From: Halomonas citrativorans
Lineage (GTDB): Bacteria > Pseudomonadota > Gammaproteobacteria > Pseudomonadales > Halomonadaceae
Assembly (NCBI RefSeq): GCF_900163645.1
Contig: NZ_FUKM01000046.1
Coordinates: 1 to 64,000 of the forward strand
Length of the DNA: 64,000 nucleotides
Direction of reading: 5' to 3'
The position numbers were made by a program, and so were the translations under genes. Positions 60,063-64,000 of this stretch are shown one piece after another. How positions within the stretch are numbered: the stretch's first letter is position 1; each line of letters opens with the position of its first letter. The notes beneath the pieces are model-generated. The model was given only the letters and a program-made list of their open reading frames with translations. It was not told the DNA's origin and made no database searches.

Positions 60063-60085
60063 AAGCACCTAGCGGTGCTTTTTTT
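60063..60085 (+). terminator. terminator after tmRNA
   Basis: AAGCACC-TAGC-GGTGCTT forms a 7-bp stem followed by seven T. It lies 17 bases after the tmRNA CCA end. Confidence 0.88.
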
Positions 60086-60228
60086 GTGTCTGGAATATAC
60101 AAAAACTCCCAATAAATACTTAACTCGTGTTAGACGTAGCTGCCCAATCACCTCGTATCGACATTAGCCCCTGACTACAAGGTTACGTGTAGCCAAGGGC
60201 AATGCAGATATAAAACAGTCGCTGCTAC

Positions 60229-61590
60229 TTACAGCAGTATCAACGATAGTCCGTAAACCAAGAGCATTGCAGTAACACCCTGAATGAGCGTCGCCATCGT
60301 CTGTGCCCGGTAGGCTAGCCCTACGCTCATACGGCTAAAGCGCGAGACGACCCAGAAGAAACTATCATTGGCATGCGAGACCGTCATGGCGCCTGCCCCG
60401 ATGGCCATCACCGTGAGTGTACGGCCGATATCGCTCCCCAAGCCTAGCGAGTCGAGCATTGGGGCTACTAATGCAGATGTCGTCACGAGCGCAACGGTTG
60501 AAGATCCCTGGGCTGTTTTCAGCCCGGCCGCGACGATAAACGGCATCAAAATACCGATACCCAGCGTTGATAGCGTACTGCCCAAGTAATCACCCAGCGG
60601 CGAAGCGCTGAGCACGGCACCAAAGGCACCACCGGCACCGGTAATCAGCAAAATCGGCGCCGCTGCCAGGATACCTTCGCTAATACGCTCGCTGAACTCC
60701 GCGACCTTGTCATCGCTTTTTAACAGCGCGCAGGAAAGCAGTAGACCAATCAGCAAAGCCGTTAACGGTTGGCCAAGCAGGCTGAGTACTTCCATTACCG
60801 TACCTTCCCCAACCGGCGCTGCCGGTAGGCGGGCAATCGTTCCGATACAAATGAGTAAAATAGGCACGGCGATAGGGGCAAACGCTGCCATAGGCTTGGG
60901 CAAGCGGCCATAACTGGCTTTAAGCGTTTCCCAGTCTTGCCACTGCTCATCTGGCTTCTGAGACATGTCGTGCAGGTCGGGAGACGTATGCGCAAAGCGC
61001 TTCGCCCAAAGCATACCCGCAATGGCGGCGACCGCAGCAATAGGAATACCCGCAGCAATGACTAATCCAAGGTTAGACTCAAGCCCCAAGTTGCCTGCCG
61101 CTGCAATAGGACCCGGCGTTGGAGGCACAAAGGTGTGCGTGGCATAAAGGCCGGTAGCCAGCGCTACGCTCATCGTAATCGACGAGGTATGCAGCTTTTT
61201 AGCAAGCGACTCCTTGAGCGAGTTGAGAATGATAAATCCGGAGTCGCAAAAAACCGGGATCGAGACAATATAGCCAATTATCGACATCGTAAGCGTAGGA
61301 AAGCGATCCCCTAGCCGGGCAATAATGAAATCAGCCATGGTAATAGCCGCCCCGCTTTTCTCCAGAATCACCCCGATGATAGTTCCCAACACGATTACGA
61401 GACCTATATAACCCAGAATTCCGCCAAATCCTGAGGTGATCGTACTGACGACCGTATCTATGGGTAACCGATACGCAAAGGCAGCGATAAAGGCCGCGCC
61501 CAGCAGCGCCAGAAAGGGATGTATTTTCCACTTACTGGTGGCAAGTACAATGAGCCCCACCACTATGAGTAATATTAAAACCAGCCCCAT
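60229..61590 (-). CDS. GntP family permease (gluconate/organic acid:H+ symporter)
   Basis: A 453-aa inner-membrane protein with about 12-14 helices of the GntP family (gluconate, idonate, fructuronate or hydroxy acids). Family blocks are GFGGILGYIGLVIVLGTIIG, LEKSGAA, IPVFCDSGFIIL, ALATGLYATHTFVPPTPGPIAAAG, KTAQGSSTVALVTT and VSHANDSFFWVVSRFS. Nothing next to it (no kinase or dehydrogenase) indicates the substrate. GGGGAATATC precedes the start. It is convergent with tmRNA. Confidence 0.9.
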   Translation of the reverse strand: MGLVLILLIVVGLIVLATSKWKIHPFLALLGAAFIAAFAYRLPIDTVVSTITSGFGGILGYIGLVIVLGTIIGVILEKSGAAITMADFIIARLGDRFPTLTMSIIGYIVSIPVFCDSGFIILNSLKESLAKKLHTSSITMSVALATGLYATHTFVPPTPGPIAAAGNLGLESNLGLVIAAGIPIAAVAAIAGMLWAKRFAHTSPDLHDMSQKPDEQWQDWETLKASYGRLPKPMAAFAPIAVPILLICIGTIARLPAAPVGEGTVMEVLSLLGQPLTALLIGLLLSCALLKSDDKVAEFSERISEGILAAAPILLITGAGGAFGAVLSASPLGDYLGSTLSTLGIGILMPFIVAAGLKTAQGSSTVALVTTSALVAPMLDSLGLGSDIGRTLTVMAIGAGAMTVSHANDSFFWVVSRFSRMSVGLAYRAQTMATLIQGVTAMLLVYGLSLILL

Positions 61591-61801
61591 GATATTCCCC
61601 TAAGCAGTTGTTTATTCAACGCGACGCATATCCCTGCTTACCTAAGCAAGCCAGCACAATGTACCCGAAGCGGCGCTAGGGCGTACACAATAAGGAGAGG
61701 AGTAGGCTGTCGCAGAGAACGATATACCCCAACAACCGCTATTTAAAAAACACTCTCAGCCGAGGTGCTTTTCCGTATCGCACAACCGCCCTCGCACTTA
61801 C

Positions 61802-62200
61802 TTACCTTACACAGCTAAGGTCGCCCTCTTCGCAGCTGGCATGCTCTTGCAGGCTTTGCGTGCGTGCTTTGGTGAGCGCTTCAAGGCAGCCGTTACGCAC
61901 CATGGGCTGAGCGCTTCCCCCTTCGACCGCGCTACTCTCGAACGCACATTCGGCGTCACGAAAACCAAGCCACTTGCGCTGGGCCGCTCTGAGCTTCTCA
62001 AGCGATAAAGCATTATTATGAAGCCTTCCAATCAATGCCTGATAAGCCTCATTAAGCTCATCATCAGCCGCTTGATACGTTTTCGCTGAACACTGCGTCA
62101 TTTCCGCTTGGGTTTCAGGGCTAGCACACTCTTCATTAGCGCTTACCAAGCTGCTGAAGATCAAAAGCCACATGCCTGCCCATCGTGAAAGTAGTCGCAT
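61802..62200 (-). CDS. exported DUF1311/LprI-like protein
   Basis: A 132-aa protein with a signal peptide (about 1-21, cleavage after VSA). The DUF1311 core has Cys-containing QAEMTQCSAKTYQAADDELNEAYQ, RAAQRKWLGFRDAECAFE and the C-terminal cysteines CEEGDLSC. The LprI family includes lysozyme inhibitors, but many members are uncharacterised. Six cysteines in the mature part suggest disulfides in the periplasm. The preceding 211 bases (61591-61801) hold no gene. Confidence 0.8.
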   Translation of the reverse strand: MRLLSRWAGMWLLIFSSLVSANEECASPETQAEMTQCSAKTYQAADDELNEAYQALIGRLHNNALSLEKLRAAQRKWLGFRDAECAFESSAVEGGSAQPMVRNGCLEALTKARTQSLQEHASCEEGDLSCVR

Positions 62201-62290
62201 CGTCGTACCTATTTGGTGAATAAAGCCAACGTGGTAGCAAGAACGCTACCTGCCTTACAGGTTAGCCTCTTTTTCATTCGCCCATAACGG

Positions 62291-62315
62291 CAAAACGCCA
62301 GCATTTCTGCTGGCG
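62291..62315 (-). terminator. terminator after zinT
   Basis: CGCCAGCA and TGCTGGCG form an 8-bp stem around a 4-base loop, followed on the minus strand by TTTTGCCG. It lies 35 bases after the zinT stop. Confidence 0.8.
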
Positions 62316-62350
62316 CCCATCGACTAGCTATAAAATAAGGTGGCTCGACC

Positions 62351-63028
62351 TTAATGAGCGGTCATTTCTTCAGCGATTTCATCACCGTCTAAATCGGACG
62401 GATAGTAGGTCGGCCAGTGAGAGACTTCTTCCAACAGTGCTTCGCGATCATCGCCCCAATAGAGGTGAAAGTGGTGCGCGTCGGTTGGGTAGATATCGTG
62501 GTCGCTGAATTGAATGTACTGAGGAAGATTTTCAGCGCTCTCACCCTCTAACTCGAAAATAAACCTCACGCCACGATTGCCTGCGTCGTAGGTTAAAATC
62601 TCGTAGCCGTCATATTGATACTCGCCCGTGCTCTCTTCGCCGTCTTCATAAAAAGTGACGTTATTGCCTTCAATAACGATGCGGTCAACCGCTGTTTGGT
62701 AACCGGTGTCGTAGTACTCCTTGTGCTCTTCAGCCGTTTTATCGCCATGCTCGGCTTTATGAGCAAACACCTCATCCAGCGTGCCATCCTCTAAATAAGG
62801 ATAAACGGACTGCCAATCACCTTCCCAATCGGAAAGAGGACGGTCCGCTACTTGGTCATCACTGAAATGCCCGGAATAAATATCACTACTGTGGTCGTGC
62901 GAATGACCATGGGAGTGATCATGGTCGTGGTGTTCATGCTTGTCATCTGCAACCACCGACTGAATACCCGCCAATGCCAGCAAGCTGATGGCTAATGCGC
63001 TGAGTGCTTTTGATGAAAGTAATGGCAT
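62351..63028 (-). CDS. zinT: periplasmic metal-binding protein ZinT
   Basis: ZinT (YodA) binds zinc or cadmium in the periplasm and helps zinc uptake in scarcity. The 225-aa protein has a signal peptide (cleavage about VVA-DD) and an 18-residue His/Asp-rich stretch (HEHHDHDHSHGHSHDHSS). The lipocalin-like domain has LSDWEGDWQSVYPYLEDGTLDEVF, RFIFELEG and the metal-site HHFHLYWGDD. AAGGAAG precedes the start. A Zur-like box lies 57-69 bases upstream. Confidence 0.93.
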   Translation of the reverse strand: MPLLSSKALSALAISLLALAGIQSVVADDKHEHHDHDHSHGHSHDHSSDIYSGHFSDDQVADRPLSDWEGDWQSVYPYLEDGTLDEVFAHKAEHGDKTAEEHKEYYDTGYQTAVDRIVIEGNNVTFYEDGEESTGEYQYDGYEILTYDAGNRGVRFIFELEGESAENLPQYIQFSDHDIYPTDAHHFHLYWGDDREALLEEVSHWPTYYPSDLDGDEIAEEMTAH

Positions 63029-63084
63029 TTTTCAGACTTCCTTTTTCAGCAAATGAATGGTTCTTGAACCAGCAATAAAGATAC

Positions 63085-63097
63085 TTTATAACATAAC
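63085..63097. promoter_or_regulatory. candidate Zur box upstream of zinT
   Basis: TTTATAACATAAC matches the Zur core GTTATA-N2-ATAAC at all but the first base. It is 57 bases from the zinT start. Zinc-starvation control of zinT by Zur is established in E. coli. Confidence 0.6.
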
Positions 63098-63149
63098 ACT
63101 AATCAAACAAAGCATATTGGCTTGAAGCGTTAAAAGCACCTAACGGTTC

Positions 63150-63386
63150 TTGGCGGCAAGCTGGTCGACCATCCTCGTAACGATCATGCGGGATCCGACA
63201 CGTCACCATATGCGTGTGATCCATGATGAACATGGGACATGGCTTGGCATTATTACCCTTGAAGACGTTATCGAAACGATTTTGGGGCAAGATATTGTAG
63301 ATGAAACGGATAAAATTCAGAATCTTAGAAACCATGCCAAGCAGCGTTGGCTCAAGCAAGTAACGTCCGACACACCCCTTCACTAG
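63150..63386 (+). pseudogene. C-terminal remnant of a CNNM/CBS-domain (hemolysin-like) membrane protein
   Basis: The frame encodes IHDEHGTWLGIITLEDVIETILG, then QDIVDETDKIQNLRNHAKQRW. This resembles the end of the second CBS domain and the following linker of CorC/CNNM-type proteins (DUF21 plus CBS). The large N-terminal membrane part and first CBS domain are absent: a stop codon lies just upstream in frame, and zinT occupies the space beyond. I read it as a decayed 3' fragment. A short expressed protein from TTG 63150 (78 aa) is possible but unlikely. Confidence 0.6.
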
Positions 63387-63504
63387 CTGGCCCTTAGCGA
63401 ATATTTTAACCCCCTATGGCTGAAAAATAATGTGTCTCGCCATGCACCGAGTTTATGCTTATAGTCACTAACAATAAGCGCTTCGGCTACATGGGAGGCC
63501 CTTT

Positions 63505-64000
63505 ATGCTGCTTTATGGACTGAGTTTATTAGCCGGTATTGTGCTTTTAACGCTAGGTGGCGAAGGATTGATTCGCGGCGCCGTCGCCGGGGCCAAACGG
63601 CTGGGCGTATCACCGCTGTTTACCGGACTGGTGATTGTCGGCTTTGGTACCTCATCGCCTGAACTGGTGGTCTCGATCCATGCCGCCATGAACCAGCAGC
63701 CCGACATTGCGATTGGCAATGTGGTCGGCAGCAATATCGGCAATATCTTGTTGATTCTGGGCCTTTGTGCGCTTATCTGCCCACTGACCACCCAGCCCCA
63801 AGCGCTTAAGCGCGATGGGTTGGTAATGATGCTCGCCACTGGGCTGTTTATTCTTTTAGCGTTTAACGGCAGCTTGGGGCGTTTTGATGCGTCGGTGCTA
63901 CTCGCAAGCCTGGCGGCTTATCTGGTATGGGCCTACCGCAGCGAAAGCGGCCAGCACTCCCCTTCTGCCGAGCTACACACGGCCGAGGCAGAAGAAGTGA
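63505..64000 (+). CDS. yrbG: calcium/sodium antiporter, CaCA family (5' part)
   Basis: The gene begins at ATG 63505 after GGGAGG and runs off the right edge; 165 codons are visible. It encodes an integral membrane exchanger. The alpha-1 repeat is seen as GFGTSSPELVVSIHAA (about 46-61) and GNVVGSNIGNILLILG (about 71-86), the ion-binding motifs of YrbG-type Na+/Ca2+ exchangers. The second alpha repeat should lie beyond the window. An acidic cytoplasmic loop starts at the edge (SAELHTAEAEEV). Confidence 0.9.
   Translation, partial: MLLYGLSLLAGIVLLTLGGEGLIRGAVAGAKRLGVSPLFTGLVIVGFGTSSPELVVSIHAAMNQQPDIAIGNVVGSNIGNILLILGLCALICPLTTQPQALKRDGLVMMLATGLFILLAFNGSLGRFDASVLLASLAAYLVWAYRSESGQHSPSAELHTAEAEEV

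Noticed and set aside
59963..60151. Minus-strand frame of 62 codons over the tmRNA end
   Set aside because: It is the reverse complement of the tmRNA acceptor arm and terminator, a known source of false gene calls.
60047..60228. tmRNA 3' end as an integration site for a genomic island
   Set aside because: ssrA is a common attachment site, but no integrase, direct repeat of the tmRNA end or foreign-looking genes follow; the next gene is an ordinary GntP permease.

Overview
The window looks like chromosomal core DNA of a gammaproteobacterium of the Halomonas group (Halomonadaceae). This is inferred from gene order and protein style, without a database search. The main clues are the cbrX-cbrA-cbrB-[small RNA]-pcnB-folK-panBC order shared with Pseudomonas, metX-metW methionine genes, a Pseudomonas-style Fur, and many acidic protein tails. 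Base composition is moderately GC-rich. I see no phage, transposon, integrase, CRISPR array or defence island.

Layout. 1-356: promoter and anti-termination leader of an rRNA operon whose 16S gene lies off the left edge, behind tyrS. 357-8877: tyrS, anmK, a yggS-proC-yggT-metX-metW run, and an opposing aminotransferase-sfsA pair. 9063-10473: dksA and gluQ, separated by a terminator. 10484-15662: the carbon-catabolite control locus cbrX-cbrA-cbrB followed by an unannotated sigma-54-driven small RNA that matches CrcZ in position, promoter, A-rich Hfq/Crc motifs and terminator. 15793-20017: pcnB-folK and panB-panC-panD. 20260-22708: an acetyl-CoA acetyltransferase and an MFS exporter. 22834-33784, all leftward: secG, tRNA-Leu, tRNA-fMet, rimP, nusA, infB, rbfA, truB, rpsO, then an exported SGNH-type hydrolase, then pnp. 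The hydrolase separates the normally adjacent rpsO and pnp.

33789-46639, mostly leftward: tpiA, glmM, folP, ftsH, rlmE, (yhbY rightward), greA, carB, carA, dapB. 46823-50326: a DUF2218 gene divergent from a siderophore-type ABC importer, with Fur-like hexamers between. 50304-57152: an EamA exporter, then dnaJ-dnaK-grpE with two sigma-32 promoters, then recN with a LexA-like box. 57268-60046: fur, bamE, rnfH, ratA, smpB and tmRNA. 60229-64000: a GntP permease, an LprI-like protein, zinT with a Zur-like box, a remnant of a CNNM/CBS-domain protein, and the start of a YrbG-type Ca/Na antiporter.

The most notable items beyond ordinary annotation are the CrcZ-like RNA with its CbrB-type upstream sites; a recurrent class of degenerate 12-16 bp tandem arrays at seven intergenic sites, mostly 5' of genes; a possible translational control element and an orphan terminator in front of carAB; the split rpsO-pnp locus; and a 60-nt antisense coding overlap of metW and sfsA.
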